A stretch of 64,000 nucleotides of DNA, from NCBI RefSeq assembly GCF_005503625.1, contig NZ_SCMX01000004.1, forward strand, positions 1 to 64,000. Reading direction: 5' to 3'. The stretch is from Cupriavidus sp. 2SB. Lineage in GTDB: Bacteria > Pseudomonadota > Gammaproteobacteria > Burkholderiales > Burkholderiaceae. Shown in pieces: positions 8,241 through 16,904 of this stretch. Position 1 is the first letter of the stretch, and each line of letters begins with the position of its first letter. A program made the translations under genes and the position numbers. The notes under the pieces were generated by a model. The model was not told the DNA's origin and searched no databases. It was given only the letters and a program-made list of their open reading frames with translations.

Positions 8241-9029
8241 GTGTCCCTTCCCGCCAGCATTTTCGAAGTCTCCGGCGATGCCGTCGAGTCCACGGTGTTG
8301 TCACGCGGCCCCTGGAACCCCGGTGCGCAACACGGTGGTGCGCCCGGTGCCTTGCTGGCCACGATGGCAGATCGGGCCATGGCGCATGAGCCGGGCTGGT
8401 CGATGTCGCGTCTCACCTTGGAATTCGTGCGGCCAGTGCCCGTGGCACCGCTGCGCGCCATCATCGAGCCGCAACCTGGTGGCGCCGTGCGCCGTGTGCG
8501 CGTCGAGTTACAGCACGAAGGCGTGACCGTCGTGCATGGCACGGCGGTCTACATGCGCGAACGCGAACTCGACCTACACGCCACACCCGCATCGCCAGTG
8601 CTGCCACCGCCCGACGCTTGCCACACGCCGCTCCAGATTCCCGGCATGGCGCCGCAGACATCGTTCCACTACACCGCCATGGAAACCCGCGTGGCAACGG
8701 GCACCGTCTCCGAGCCGGGTCCGGCAGCGGTTTGGTTTCGCTTTGCTGTACCCGTAGTCGCCGACTGGCCCATCTCGCCCGCATCCCGCGCGATTGCCGC
8801 CGCAGACTTCGGCAATGGCATAAGTTGGGCGGTGCCGCTTAGTCGCTTCGCGTTTGCCAATGCCGATCTCACTGTCTATCTGCACCGTCAGCCGCAAGGG
8901 GAATGGGTGGCTGCGGAATCGGAGACCTTCGTGCAGCCCAACGGCATCGGGCTGGCACGCACCACCTTGCATGACGAACGCGGCCCGATCGGCGTGGCGC
9001 AGCAGGGCCTGATTTTCAAGCCCCGTTAG
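8241..9029 (+). CDS. Acyl-CoA thioesterase, double hot-dog (TesB-like)
   Basis: A 262-residue thioesterase-family protein with two hot-dog halves: residues about 20-110 (LATMADRAMAHEPGWSMSRL) and about 150-255 (FADFG-like segment AADFGNGISWAVPLSRFAFANADLTVYLHRQ, quoted here only by its key parts AADFGNG and ANADLTVYLHR). It hydrolyses acyl-CoA esters in the cytoplasm. It follows the acyl-CoA operon after a 214-bp gap holding the repeat element, so it may have its own promoter. Its role could be to release CoA from dead-end intermediates. The substrate is unknown. Confidence 0.82.
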   Translation: MSLPASIFEVSGDAVESTVLSRGPWNPGAQHGGAPGALLATMADRAMAHEPGWSMSRLTLEFVRPVPVAPLRAIIEPQPGGAVRRVRVELQHEGVTVVHGTAVYMRERELDLHATPASPVLPPPDACHTPLQIPGMAPQTSFHYTAMETRVATGTVSEPGPAAVWFRFAVPVVADWPISPASRAIAAADFGNGISWAVPLSRFAFANADLTVYLHRQPQGEWVAAESETFVQPNGIGLARTTLHDERGPIGVAQQGLIFKPR

Positions 9030-9035
9030 CGCAGA

Positions 9036-10154
9036 TCAAGCCGCCTTGGCCGGCAAGGTCGGATAGTCGGTCAGGCCGCGCGCGTCACCGCCAAACAGCG
9101 TATCGCGATCCGTAGGGTTGAGCATTGCGCCCGTGCGCAGGCGCTCCGGCAAATCCGGGTTCGCGATGAATGGACGACCAAAGGCGATCAGGTCGGCCCA
9201 ACCCTCTTCCAGCGCGGCCACGGCGCGCGCGCTCGTGTACTTGCCGGCGTAGATCAGCGTACCGGGATACACCGCGCGCAGGCGTTGCTTGAACGCCATC
9301 GGCATGTGCGGCGCATCCTCCCAATCTGCTTCCGCGATGTGGATGTAGCCCACGCCCACCTCGGCGAGCAACTTCGCGGCGGCGGTATAGGTGGTCTCCG
9401 GATCGGCATCGACACAACCGTTCAGCGTGGTCAGCGGGGCAAGCCGGATGCCGACGCGATCCTTGCTACCCGTGCCGTCCACCAGCGCCTCGGCCACCTC
9501 GCGCAGGAATCGCAGGCGATTGTCGAGCGAGCCACCGTACTCATCGGTTCGTGCATTCGCGCCAGAGTCGATGAACTGGTTCACCAGGTAACCATTGGCC
9601 GCATGCAACTCCACACCATCGAAACCGGCGGCCATGGCATTGCGGGCCGCCTGTCGAAACTGCTCGACGATGTCGTGGATCTCGGGAATGCTCAGGGCGC
9701 GCGGCTCGGATGCCTGGACGAAGCCCGGCTTGCCATCGTTGTCAGCCACAAACACATTGACGCCCTTCGCCTGGATGGCCGAAGACGACACCGGCTGTTC
9801 GCCGCCCAGCAAGCTGACGTGGCTCAGGCGTCCCACATGCCAGAGCTGCGCAAAGATGCGCCCGCCTGCCGCATGCACGGTATCGGTGACCTTGCGCCAG
9901 CCGGCGATCTGCTCCGGCGTGTACACACCGGGCGTCCAGGCATAGCCCTTGCCCATCGGCGAAATCCACGTCCCTTCGCTGACAATCAGGCCGGCGCCAG
10001 CGCGCTGGGCGTAGTACTCGGCCATCAACGCATTCGGTACATCGCCGGGCTGGCTGGCACGCGAGCGCGTCATCGGCGGCATGACGAGGCGGTTCGGCAG
10101 CTTCAGGCTGCCAAGCGAGTACGGTTGGAACAACGGGTTGCGGGTATCGGGCAT
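9036..10154 (-). CDS. Alkene reductase, Old Yellow Enzyme family (NemA-like)
   Basis: A 372-residue FMN-dependent NAD(P)H:flavin oxidoreductase that reduces activated C=C bonds or nitro esters. Typical segments are LPNRLVMPPMTRSRA near the N-terminus, FAQLWHVGRLSH, the active-site region FDGVELHAANGYL, and SGANARTDEYGGSLDNR. It is convergent with the thioesterase gene (6 bp apart) and divergent from an Rrf2-type regulator, the usual layout of electrophile- or nitrosative-stress-induced OYE genes. An inverted repeat at 10238-10260 in the shared promoter region is the likely operator. Confidence 0.95.
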   Translation of the reverse strand: MPDTRNPLFQPYSLGSLKLPNRLVMPPMTRSRASQPGDVPNALMAEYYAQRAGAGLIVSEGTWISPMGKGYAWTPGVYTPEQIAGWRKVTDTVHAAGGRIFAQLWHVGRLSHVSLLGGEQPVSSSAIQAKGVNVFVADNDGKPGFVQASEPRALSIPEIHDIVEQFRQAARNAMAAGFDGVELHAANGYLVNQFIDSGANARTDEYGGSLDNRLRFLREVAEALVDGTGSKDRVGIRLAPLTTLNGCVDADPETTYTAAAKLLAEVGVGYIHIAEADWEDAPHMPMAFKQRLRAVYPGTLIYAGKYTSARAVAALEEGWADLIAFGRPFIANPDLPERLRTGAMLNPTDRDTLFGGDARGLTDYPTLPAKAA

Positions 10155-10237
10155 TGCAGCGCTCCAGGAAGGAAAGTCACGATGGAGGCCAGTCTGCCGG
10201 CTTTACTCTTGCGGATTAAGGGGCTTTCGCAGGAAAT

Positions 10238-10260
10238 ATTGTTGATTTCTTGTCAACAAT
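10238..10260. promoter_or_regulatory. Inverted repeat in the OYE/Rrf2 divergent promoter
   Basis: ATTGTTGA, seven nucleotides, then TCAACAAT: perfect 8-bp arms. Read leftwards, the right arm contains TTGACA, a consensus -35 hexamer for the alkene reductase gene. Position and symmetry suit an operator for the adjacent Rrf2 regulator. This is inferred from location only. Confidence 0.5.
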
Positions 10261-10380
10261 GGGAGTGGCTTATCAACCGCTCCCATGCGGCCTGCTTGTC
10301 AAAGCGCTGCCCCCGCCCTTGCCGTAGTCGCCATGCTCGTATACGCTTCGAACTACGATTTATCGAGTCCTAGTTTTCCT

Positions 10381-10902
10381 ATGTCCCACATCAGTACAGG
10401 TGTTGAATACGGGCTGCATTGCCTGTTGTATCTGTCGCGTTCGCCACTCGCGGTGGAAGAAGCCAGCGTGCGCGACCTCGCCGAGTTACAAGGTATTCCC
10501 GCCGAGTTTCTCGCCAAGCTGTTCACCAAGCTGGCGAAAGCCGATCTGGTCGTGGCTACCGAGGGGATCAAGGGTGGCTTCCGCCTGGCCCGCCCCCCGT
10601 CGCGCATCACGGTGTACGACGTGGTCATGGCCATTGATGGCGACAAATCGCTGTTCGAGTGCCGCGAGATTCGCGATCGCAATGCCGTGTTCGAGGGATG
10701 CCCGCCCGCATGGGCCACGCGCGGCGTCTGCGGCATTCACGCCATCATGCAGCAGGCCGCGAAGGCGATGCAGGCGGAACTCAAGAAACATACCCTTGCT
10801 GATATCGCGGAGCGTACGCTCAAGGTTGTGCCAGCTTCCCACGGCGGCCAGATCGTGGAGTGGCTGACCGATCGCGCGGCCAATCGGCGCAGCGCACGAT
10901 AA
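10381..10902 (+). CDS. Rrf2-family transcriptional regulator
   Basis: A 173-residue Rrf2 winged-helix protein. The N-terminal domain (MSHISTGVEYGLHCLLYLSR, VRDLAELQGIPAEFLAKLF, GIKGGFRLARP) is canonical. Three cysteines, Cys94, Cys107 and Cys117, lie in the region where IscR and NsrR hold an Fe-S cluster, but the spacing (12 and 9 residues) is wider than in IscR. It may sense redox or nitrosative stress through a cluster or thiols. The frame is open upstream, but ATG at 10381 matches the family start. It is divergent from the alkene reductase and is the likely regulator of it. Confidence 0.9.
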   Translation: MSHISTGVEYGLHCLLYLSRSPLAVEEASVRDLAELQGIPAEFLAKLFTKLAKADLVVATEGIKGGFRLARPPSRITVYDVVMAIDGDKSLFECREIRDRNAVFEGCPPAWATRGVCGIHAIMQQAAKAMQAELKKHTLADIAERTLKVVPASHGGQIVEWLTDRAANRRSAR

Positions 10903-10996
10903 AGAAGGCGATCCCATCGGGACCGCCTTGCTTCACCCGGAGCAGGACTCTGCACCATGCACTGCCACGTGCGGTCGGCGCATCGAATCCTGCCGA

Positions 10997-11905
10997 TCAG
11001 TGCAGCGCCATGCGGCGGCGCTTTTCCACCAGTCCGACCAGCGCTACGACCAGCAGGTTGACCGGCGTCGGAATGCCAAGTGATGCGCCCCGACGCACGA
11101 TCTCGCCATTGAGCGACGCAATCTCGCTGGCACGGCCTTGTGCGAAATCCTGGGCCATCGACGAATATTGCCCGAGCGGAATCGTGCGACGGATCAGTTC
11201 GACCTGGCTCTCGGCACCGCCTTCGATCGTCACGCCGGAGGCGCGTGCCACGGCCAGACATTCCGCCACGATGGCGGTCATCGCGGCATCGGCAGAGGGA
11301 ACGTCGCGAATCTCGCCGTACGGCAGTTGGACGATGGCCGACAGCGCGTTGTAGGCGCAGTTGAGGATCAGTTTCCCCCACAGTGCGCTCATGACATCGG
11401 ACGATACAACCGTGGGCACGCCGGCGTGGTTGAACAACTCGGCCACCTGCGCACTCCCCTCGCCCGTCCCGATAATCAGGTCGCCACGCCCGTGATGGCG
11501 GAGATGGCCGGCATCGGCCATCTCGCTCGCGACGTAGACCGCTGCGGGAATGACGGGCCGCGCCAACGCGGCTTCGAGCCGGCAGGCATTGTCGATACCG
11601 TTCTGCAGCGAGACGATCACCGCTGCGGGTTTCAGATATGGACGCATCTGCTCGGCCGCGTGCTCGGTATCGACGGATTTCACACAGACCAGCACGAGAT
11701 CGGCATCGGCCACTGCAGCGGGGTCCGTACTCGCACCGATGTGCACGCGCGTATCGAATGACTTCGATTCAAAGCGCAACCCCTGCGCGTGAATGGCATC
11801 GACATGACGCTGCCTGCCGATCAGGACCACGCCCTCGCCGGCCTTCGCCAGCATGCCACCAAAGAAACAGCCCACAGCGCCTGCGCCCATTGCCGCGATT
11901 TTCAT
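10997..11905 (-). CDS. Ketopantoate reductase-family protein (PanE/ApbA-like)
   Basis: A 302-residue NADPH-dependent 2-dehydropantoate 2-reductase-family enzyme. The Rossmann motif GAGAVGCFFGG opens the protein, VLVCVKSVDTEHA follows, and the C-terminal helical domain contains the conserved Lys/Asn stretch ALWGKLILNCAYNALSA. It could make pantoate for coenzyme A, but a second, diverged paralogue sits at 51438-52469, so the substrate of either copy is uncertain. It stands alone and is convergent with the Rrf2 gene. Confidence 0.88.
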   Translation of the reverse strand: MKIAAMGAGAVGCFFGGMLAKAGEGVVLIGRQRHVDAIHAQGLRFESKSFDTRVHIGASTDPAAVADADLVLVCVKSVDTEHAAEQMRPYLKPAAVIVSLQNGIDNACRLEAALARPVIPAAVYVASEMADAGHLRHHGRGDLIIGTGEGSAQVAELFNHAGVPTVVSSDVMSALWGKLILNCAYNALSAIVQLPYGEIRDVPSADAAMTAIVAECLAVARASGVTIEGGAESQVELIRRTIPLGQYSSMAQDFAQGRASEIASLNGEIVRRGASLGIPTPVNLLVVALVGLVEKRRRMALH

Positions 11906-11980
11906 GATTCGCTCCTGCCAGTCCTGCCGTCCTGCTGTCGCGAGGGAAGGCGAACGCGCCGCCCCCGCGTCCTGCCTTGC

Positions 11981-12751
11981 TTACTGACGCTGCACGGTCT
12001 GCACGGCGTCCAGAATCACCTTGGCCACATCGGCCGGACGCGATTGCTGCGGCACGTGGCTGGTCGGCAGCTGCGTGACCTTCGCCCCGATCTTTTTAGC
12101 CATCTCGCGCTCCAGGGCGGGCGGGATCATGCGGTCGTTTTCGCTGACGATGAACCACGACGGCCGCGTGGTCCAGGCCGCGACGGTGGTCTTCTCGCCA
12201 AATGCCTTGGCCTGGATCGGGCCCTGGGTGGCAGCCATGACGCGCGCCTGTGCGGCAGGCACGTCCTGCGCAAAGTTGGCGGCCAGCGCCTCGGGCGGCA
12301 GCGTCAGGTATCCATCCTTGTCGGCCATCAACTTGGCGATGCCCGGTGCCGGCGGATACCCCTTGCCCACTTCTTCCGTGGACTGGCCGGCATCCGGCGC
12401 GAAGGCGGCCACATAGACCAGCGCCTTGACCTTGTCGTTGGCACCGGCTTCGGTAATCACCGTACCGCCCCACGAATGGCCCACCAGCACAACCTTGCCC
12501 GGCTGGTTGTCGATGGCACGGCGCGTGGTGGCCACGTCGTCCGCCAGCGAGTTCAGCCCGTTCTGCACGGCCTGCACCTTCACGCCCTTGGCCTGCAGGA
12601 ACGGAATGACCTTGGCCCAGTCCGAGCCATCGGCAAATGCGCCATGCACGATCACGACGGTAGTCGGCACCTTGTCGGCGGCGGAAGCCCCGGTGGCGGC
12701 CGTGAAACCCAGGGCCGCAATGGCCAGCGATGCAAGCGTTCGATTCAGCAT
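11981..12751 (-). CDS. Secreted alpha/beta hydrolase
   Basis: A 256-residue alpha/beta-hydrolase with a signal peptide (residues about 1-24, ending ATGASA-AD). VIVHGAFADGSDW marks the oxyanion strand, VGHSWGG holds the nucleophilic Ser, and the C-terminal PTSHVPQQSRP holds the catalytic His. Related proteins are annotated as EstC-like or salicylate-esterase-like hydrolases. The frame extends upstream to 12952, but the signal peptide and an AAAGGA site fix the start at 12751. It is divergent from an IclR regulator, which is its probable controller. The substrate is not known. Confidence 0.9.
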   Translation of the reverse strand: MLNRTLASLAIAALGFTAATGASAADKVPTTVVIVHGAFADGSDWAKVIPFLQAKGVKVQAVQNGLNSLADDVATTRRAIDNQPGKVVLVGHSWGGTVITEAGANDKVKALVYVAAFAPDAGQSTEEVGKGYPPAPGIAKLMADKDGYLTLPPEALAANFAQDVPAAQARVMAATQGPIQAKAFGEKTTVAAWTTRPSWFIVSENDRMIPPALEREMAKKIGAKVTQLPTSHVPQQSRPADVAKVILDAVQTVQRQ

Positions 12752-12848
12752 GTCGATCCTTTCAAGATCCGTTGGGATGGCAATGGATGTATTGGAAGGC
12801 GGCGACGTATCGCTTCCATGTGGCGAAAGCGGGAATCCGTATGCGCAC

Positions 12849-12871
12849 GTATCTGCGGCTCGCGCAGATAC
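12849..12871. promoter_or_regulatory. Perfect 9-bp-arm palindrome between hydrolase and IclR gene
   Basis: GTATCTGCG, five nucleotides, CGCAGATAC: a perfect inverted repeat centred 98 bp from the hydrolase start and 91 bp from the IclR start. It is a strong candidate for the IclR operator serving both divergent genes. Confidence 0.6.
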
Positions 12872-12950
12872 ATGACGGTACAAATGTCGAAGGCCGGCGC
12901 GCTCGCCACGCCGTGATACAGTCCGGCCACTATCCGCCGAGCCACCGCAC

Positions 12951-13724
12951 ATGTCCGAGCGTCAAGACTCTACGCCCAAGCCCGCTTCCATGAACGTCAA
13001 GACCGCCTTGCGCGTGATCGAGATCATCGAGACGTTTGCGCGGGAGCGGCGGGCCTTGTCGTTGTCGGAACTCGCGCGCCTGCTGGCGGTGCCAGCGTCG
13101 AGCTGCCATGCGCTCATCCGGACGCTGACGTCGCTGGGCTATCTCTACGAAACCGCGCGCCGGCAAGGCTACTACCCGACGGGACGCCTGCTGGCCATGG
13201 CGCAGCAGATCGCCCGTCATGATCCCGTGCTGGACCGCGTGCACGACACGATGGCCGAGTTGCGCGATGCCACGGGCGAAACCGTGGTCATCGGCAAGCT
13301 GCACGAGGGCGCGGCGGTGGTGTACCTGGACGTGCTCGAATCCCCGCACGCCATCCGCTATATCGCCACCGCAGGCGAACGGCGCGAACTGTACGCAAAC
13401 TCGATTGGCAAAGCGCTGCTGGGCGCCATGGAGGATGCCGAGCGCGGCGCCGTACTGGCGCAGGTGGCATTCCAGCCGTTCACCGCGCGTACGCTGACCA
13501 CGCCCGCCATGGTCGAAGCCGACCTGCAGGCTGCGCGCACGCGTGGTGCGTATGTCAATCTCAGTGAATCGATGCCCGATGTAGGCGCGCTGGCGTGGCC
13601 GGTGCGGTTATCGGGGGAAAGTTATGCGATCTCGATCGCCGGTCCGGTGTACCGGATCGAGCCGCATCTGGAGCGCTACGCGGCCATCCTGCGCGCGGCC
13701 TGTGCATCGCTGGAGAAGACCTGA
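12951..13724 (+). CDS. IclR-family transcriptional regulator
   Basis: A 257-residue IclR regulator. The N-terminal winged helix spans about residues 15-80 (VKTALRVIEIIETFARE, LSLSELARLLAVPASSCHALIRTL). The effector domain follows, with the family segments ETVVIGKLHEGAAVVYLD and LYANSIGKALLGAM. It is divergent from the secreted hydrolase gene with a 199-bp gap that contains a perfect palindrome, so it probably controls that gene and itself. Confidence 0.93.
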   Translation: MSERQDSTPKPASMNVKTALRVIEIIETFARERRALSLSELARLLAVPASSCHALIRTLTSLGYLYETARRQGYYPTGRLLAMAQQIARHDPVLDRVHDTMAELRDATGETVVIGKLHEGAAVVYLDVLESPHAIRYIATAGERRELYANSIGKALLGAMEDAERGAVLAQVAFQPFTARTLTTPAMVEADLQAARTRGAYVNLSESMPDVGALAWPVRLSGESYAISIAGPVYRIEPHLERYAAILRAACASLEKT

Positions 13725-13745
13725 GCGGTCACGCTCAGTCCACGC

Positions 13746-14441
13746 TCAGTCGACAGTCTCGCGCGACACCAGCCGCCAGCTCATCGCGTCGGGCAGATCG
13801 ATGTCACCGACCGGCAGCGCTGCCGCCAGCGCCAGCACGGCGTCCTTGCGGCGCCATGTCAGCCCATTGGCAGCCTCCAGCGGCGCCGGAACCGCTTCCA
13901 CGACATGGCCGATCATCGTCTGGAACAGGCTGCCGCCATGGCACTTGATCCACGCTTCCTTGAGTGTCCAGAGTTGGAAGAAGGCCACCATGCGGGCTTC
14001 GTCGTCACCCCCGGCGATCAATTCCGGCAGCGCCGCGCGCTCGGCTTCGGTCGTGGTGGCTTCGATCAGCGTCCCGAGGTGCTTGCGCGGCTGAAGGGCC
14101 TCGATGTCGACGCCCACCGGCATGTCAGATACCGCGCACGCCAGGTGATCACCCGAATGTGCGATCGATACGAAGATCGGCATGCCCACCGCCCCGCCCG
14201 AGTGCGTGGCAACGGGCGGTGCATCCTCGGCGGCCGACAACATCCATTCCGATGCATCGCCCCCCAGCGTCACCGCCAGCAGCCGCCGCGCCAGCCAGCG
14301 CCCCGCGGCAAACTGCTCGGCGCGCTGCTCCGCACGCATTTCGGCCAGGCGTGACAGCTCTTCCGCAGACATCCAGCGGCTGACTGGTGGCGCCATGGCA
14401 GCGAAGGCCATGACCGATCCGGTACGCAGGGCGAGCGGCAT
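13746..14441 (-). CDS. 4'-phosphopantetheinyl transferase (APE cluster)
   Basis: A 231-residue Sfp-superfamily enzyme that transfers phosphopantetheine from CoA to acyl carrier proteins. The Mg-binding motif GVDIEAL and the WTLKEAWIKC helix are both present, as is the N-terminal ARRLLAVTLG region. It is the last gene of the leftward aryl polyene operon, 27 bp after the ketosynthase, and most likely activates the two ACPs of that cluster. The ribosome site of this start is weak; an internal ATG (MAFAAMAPP) ten codons downstream is an alternative. Confidence 0.9.
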   Translation of the reverse strand: MPLALRTGSVMAFAAMAPPVSRWMSAEELSRLAEMRAEQRAEQFAAGRWLARRLLAVTLGGDASEWMLSAAEDAPPVATHSGGAVGMPIFVSIAHSGDHLACAVSDMPVGVDIEALQPRKHLGTLIEATTTEAERAALPELIAGGDDEARMVAFFQLWTLKEAWIKCHGGSLFQTMIGHVVEAVPAPLEAANGLTWRRKDAVLALAAALPVGDIDLPDAMSWRLVSRETVD

Positions 14442-14468
14442 GGTAATGGTGTGTGGATAGCGCCGGCA

Positions 14469-15698
14469 TCAATCCGCCCAGCGGCGGAATACCAGCGAGG
14501 TATTGATGCCGCCGAAAGCGAAATTGTTGCTCATCACATGGTCGGTATCGATCCTGCGCCCTTCACCCATGATGTAGTCCAGCGGTGCGCAACGTGGATC
14601 GAGATCGGTGAGATTGATCGTTGGTGCAAACCAGCCATCCCGCATCATCTCGATCGTCATCCACGCTTCCAGCGCGCCGCAGGCACCAAGCGTATGTCCC
14701 ATATAGCTCTTGAGCGAACTGACCGGCATCCGTCCGCCCAGCACATCGTGCGTGGCCTGCGATTCGGCCACGTCGCCGTGGTCGGTCGCCGTACCGTGCG
14801 CATTGACATAGCCGATGGCATCCGGCGACAGATTGGCGTCTTCCAGTGCCAGCCGCATCGCTTGGGCCATGGTCCCGGCCTGCGGCTGCGTCACGTGCGC
14901 GCCGTCGCTGTTGGTGCCATAGCCGACGATCTCGGCCAGGATGGTGGCACCGCGCGCCTGCGCATGCTCCAGTTCCTCCAGGACAAGCGTGCCGGCGCCC
15001 TCGCCCAGCACCAGTCCATCGCGATTTGCATCGAACGGGCGCGGCGTGCGCTCCGGCGCATCGTTGCGTGTACTCGTGGCGAACAGCGTATCGAAGACAG
15101 CGGCCTCGGTGGCATCCAGCTCCTCGGCGCCCCCTGCCAGCATCGCCAACTGGCGGCCCGCGCGAATGGTCTCGAACGCATAACCAATGCCGTGGCTGCC
15201 CGAAGTACAGGCGCTCGATGTGGTCAGGATGCGCCCGGTAATGCCAAAGAACACGCCGATATTGACCGCCGTGGTGTGCGGCATCATGCGGATATACGTG
15301 GTGGCGCTGATGTCCTCGGTCGTGCGCTCGGACATCATCCGGCCGAAATCCTGGACCGCCGAAGGCGTACCGGTGGACGAACCGTAGGCGATGCCCAGCC
15401 GGCCGCCCGTTACCAGCGGACTGCCGGCCAGCCCGGCATTGGCCAATGCAGCTTCGCTGGCCATCACGGCCATCAGCGAGACACGTCCCATCGATCGCGT
15501 CAGCTTGCGCGTGTAATGCGGCGGCGGCGAGAACGGCGGCACCGGTGCGCCCAACCGGGTATTGAGCCCCCGGATATCGTCCCATTCCGGCATATGGACC
15601 ACTGCATTGCGTCCGCTGGCCAGGCGCTCGCGCACTGTGGCCCAGTCATTACCCAGGGCGCTTACCGCCCCGGCGCCGGTTACGACAACCCGCTTCAT
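14469..15698 (-). CDS. apeR: Beta-ketoacyl-ACP synthase, ApeR-like
   Basis: A 409-residue FabF-type condensing enzyme with a full catalytic triad: Cys164 (SSACTSG), His301 (NAHGTAT) and His335 (KSYMGHTLGACG). It is the second ketosynthase after the reductase gene, the position of ApeR in the E. coli/Vibrio aryl polyene cluster, where it is thought to help initiate or support chain building. The start overlaps the stop of the reductase gene by 4 nt. The frame is open upstream to 16115, but MKRVVVTGAGAVSALG is the family start. Confidence 0.92.
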   Translation of the reverse strand: MKRVVVTGAGAVSALGNDWATVRERLASGRNAVVHMPEWDDIRGLNTRLGAPVPPFSPPPHYTRKLTRSMGRVSLMAVMASEAALANAGLAGSPLVTGGRLGIAYGSSTGTPSAVQDFGRMMSERTTEDISATTYIRMMPHTTAVNIGVFFGITGRILTTSSACTSGSHGIGYAFETIRAGRQLAMLAGGAEELDATEAAVFDTLFATSTRNDAPERTPRPFDANRDGLVLGEGAGTLVLEELEHAQARGATILAEIVGYGTNSDGAHVTQPQAGTMAQAMRLALEDANLSPDAIGYVNAHGTATDHGDVAESQATHDVLGGRMPVSSLKSYMGHTLGACGALEAWMTIEMMRDGWFAPTINLTDLDPRCAPLDYIMGEGRRIDTDHVMSNNFAFGGINTSLVFRRWAD

Positions 15699-16426
15699 CC
15701 GAACATCCCTCCGTTCACCGAAATCACCTGCCGCGTAATGTAACCGGCATCTGGCGACAAGAGGAAGGCCACCGTTGCAGCCACCTCGTCCGGCGTGCCC
15801 AAGCGGCGCGCCGGAATGATCTTGAGCGCCTCGTCGCGCACGTGGTCTTCCACCATTTCCGTGTCGATCAGCCCCGGCGCCACGCAATTGACCGTGATCT
15901 GCCGCTTGGCCAGTTCGATGGCCAGCGCCTTGGTGGCGCCGATGATGCCTGCCTTGGCGGCGCTGTAATTGGCCTGCCCACGGTTGCCCACCAGCCCCGA
16001 CACCGACGACAACGTAACGATGCGGCCCGGCTGGCGTCGCTGCACCATGGGCATGACCACGGGATTCAGCACGTTGTAGAACGCGTCGAGGTTGGTATGC
16101 ACGACCTCGTCCCATTCCTCGCCGGTCATGGCCGGAAACGCCGCATCGCGCGTCATGCCGGCATTGCAGACCACGCCGTAATAGCAGCCGTGCTTCTCGA
16201 TATCGGCCAGCAGGATTTCCGCCGTGGCCTCGCGGCGCGCCATGTCGAACGCCAGCACCCGGGCATTGCGTCCGAACGCGCGAACGGCATCCGCCACAGA
16301 TTCCGCCTCGTCCCGGCGTGTCCGGCAGTGAACCACCACGTCAAAGCCGTCGCGCGCCAGGCGCAAGGCAATGGCCCGCCCGATGCCGCGCGAGGACCCC
16401 GTGACCAGCACCGTCTTGTTTGTCAT
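15695..16426 (-). CDS. apeQ: 3-ketoacyl-ACP reductase, ApeQ-like (FabG family)
   Basis: A 243-residue short-chain dehydrogenase that reduces the beta-keto group during polyene assembly. It has the cofactor motif TGSSRGIG, the NAG motif (CNAGMTRDA) and the Ser-Tyr-Lys triad (SSVSGLVGNRG ... YSAAK), and ends with NGGMFG. Both ends overlap neighbours by 4 nt, so translation is coupled to the dehydratase and ketosynthase genes. The order KS, DH, KR, KS matches ApeO-P-Q-R. Confidence 0.94.
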   Translation of the reverse strand: MTNKTVLVTGSSRGIGRAIALRLARDGFDVVVHCRTRRDEAESVADAVRAFGRNARVLAFDMARREATAEILLADIEKHGCYYGVVCNAGMTRDAAFPAMTGEEWDEVVHTNLDAFYNVLNPVVMPMVQRRQPGRIVTLSSVSGLVGNRGQANYSAAKAGIIGATKALAIELAKRQITVNCVAPGLIDTEMVEDHVRDEALKIIPARRLGTPDEVAATVAFLLSPDAGYITRQVISVNGGMFG

Positions 16427-16902
16427 ACCTGCTGCCCCTGGAGAAAAGCCTCCGCGTCGGCAGGCTGGAATACGGAAACATTGGCGCGGGCCACTTCGCG
16501 GCCATCCATCGCCAGCGTGCAGGCGAACATGCCCAGGCCATTCTCGCCTTCCAGTTCCACCTGCACGGAAATTGTCAGTACGCTGCCCACCGGGAAAGCC
16601 GCTACGTCGCACGCGTAACGGCGAGAACCGAGCAGGAAGCCCACGCCTGGCCCCCGACCGGCAGCGCGGTCGCGCACGCCGGCCCAGGCTGCGATGGTCT
16701 GCGCCATGTATTCGATGCCCACCCAGCCAGGCATGCCGTCATCGCCAACAAACAACTGCGTGGCACGCACTGTCGCGCGCGCCGTGCAGTGTCCGGCATC
16801 GGCGTGGATCAATTCGTCGATCAGGCGCATCGCTCCCGCATGCGAGATCACCTCGGCCACTGGGGGCATCGGTACATTCGATATCGGTTCCATCGTCGTC
16901 AT
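16423..16902 (-). CDS. apeP: Hot-dog 3-hydroxyacyl-ACP dehydratase, ApeP-like
   Basis: A 159-residue single hot-dog protein. The segment VISHAGAMRLIDE, with the likely catalytic His21, and GWVGIEYMAQTIAAWAG on the central helix match the FabA/FabZ-like dehydratases of aryl polyene clusters. It would remove water from the beta-hydroxyacyl-ACP to build the conjugated chain. The start at 16902 lies 2 bp after the ketosynthase stop, with GAGGGGTAA as the ribosome site. An in-frame ATG at 16893 is an alternative. Confidence 0.88.
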   Translation of the reverse strand: MTTMEPISNVPMPPVAEVISHAGAMRLIDELIHADAGHCTARATVRATQLFVGDDGMPGWVGIEYMAQTIAAWAGVRDRAAGRGPGVGFLLGSRRYACDVAAFPVGSVLTISVQVELEGENGLGMFACTLAMDGREVARANVSVFQPADAEAFLQGQQV

Positions 16903-16904
16903 CT

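Noticed and set aside
14451-15743. A 430-codon open frame on the + strand
   Set aside because: Antisense to the ApeR-like ketosynthase gene with intact catalytic residues.
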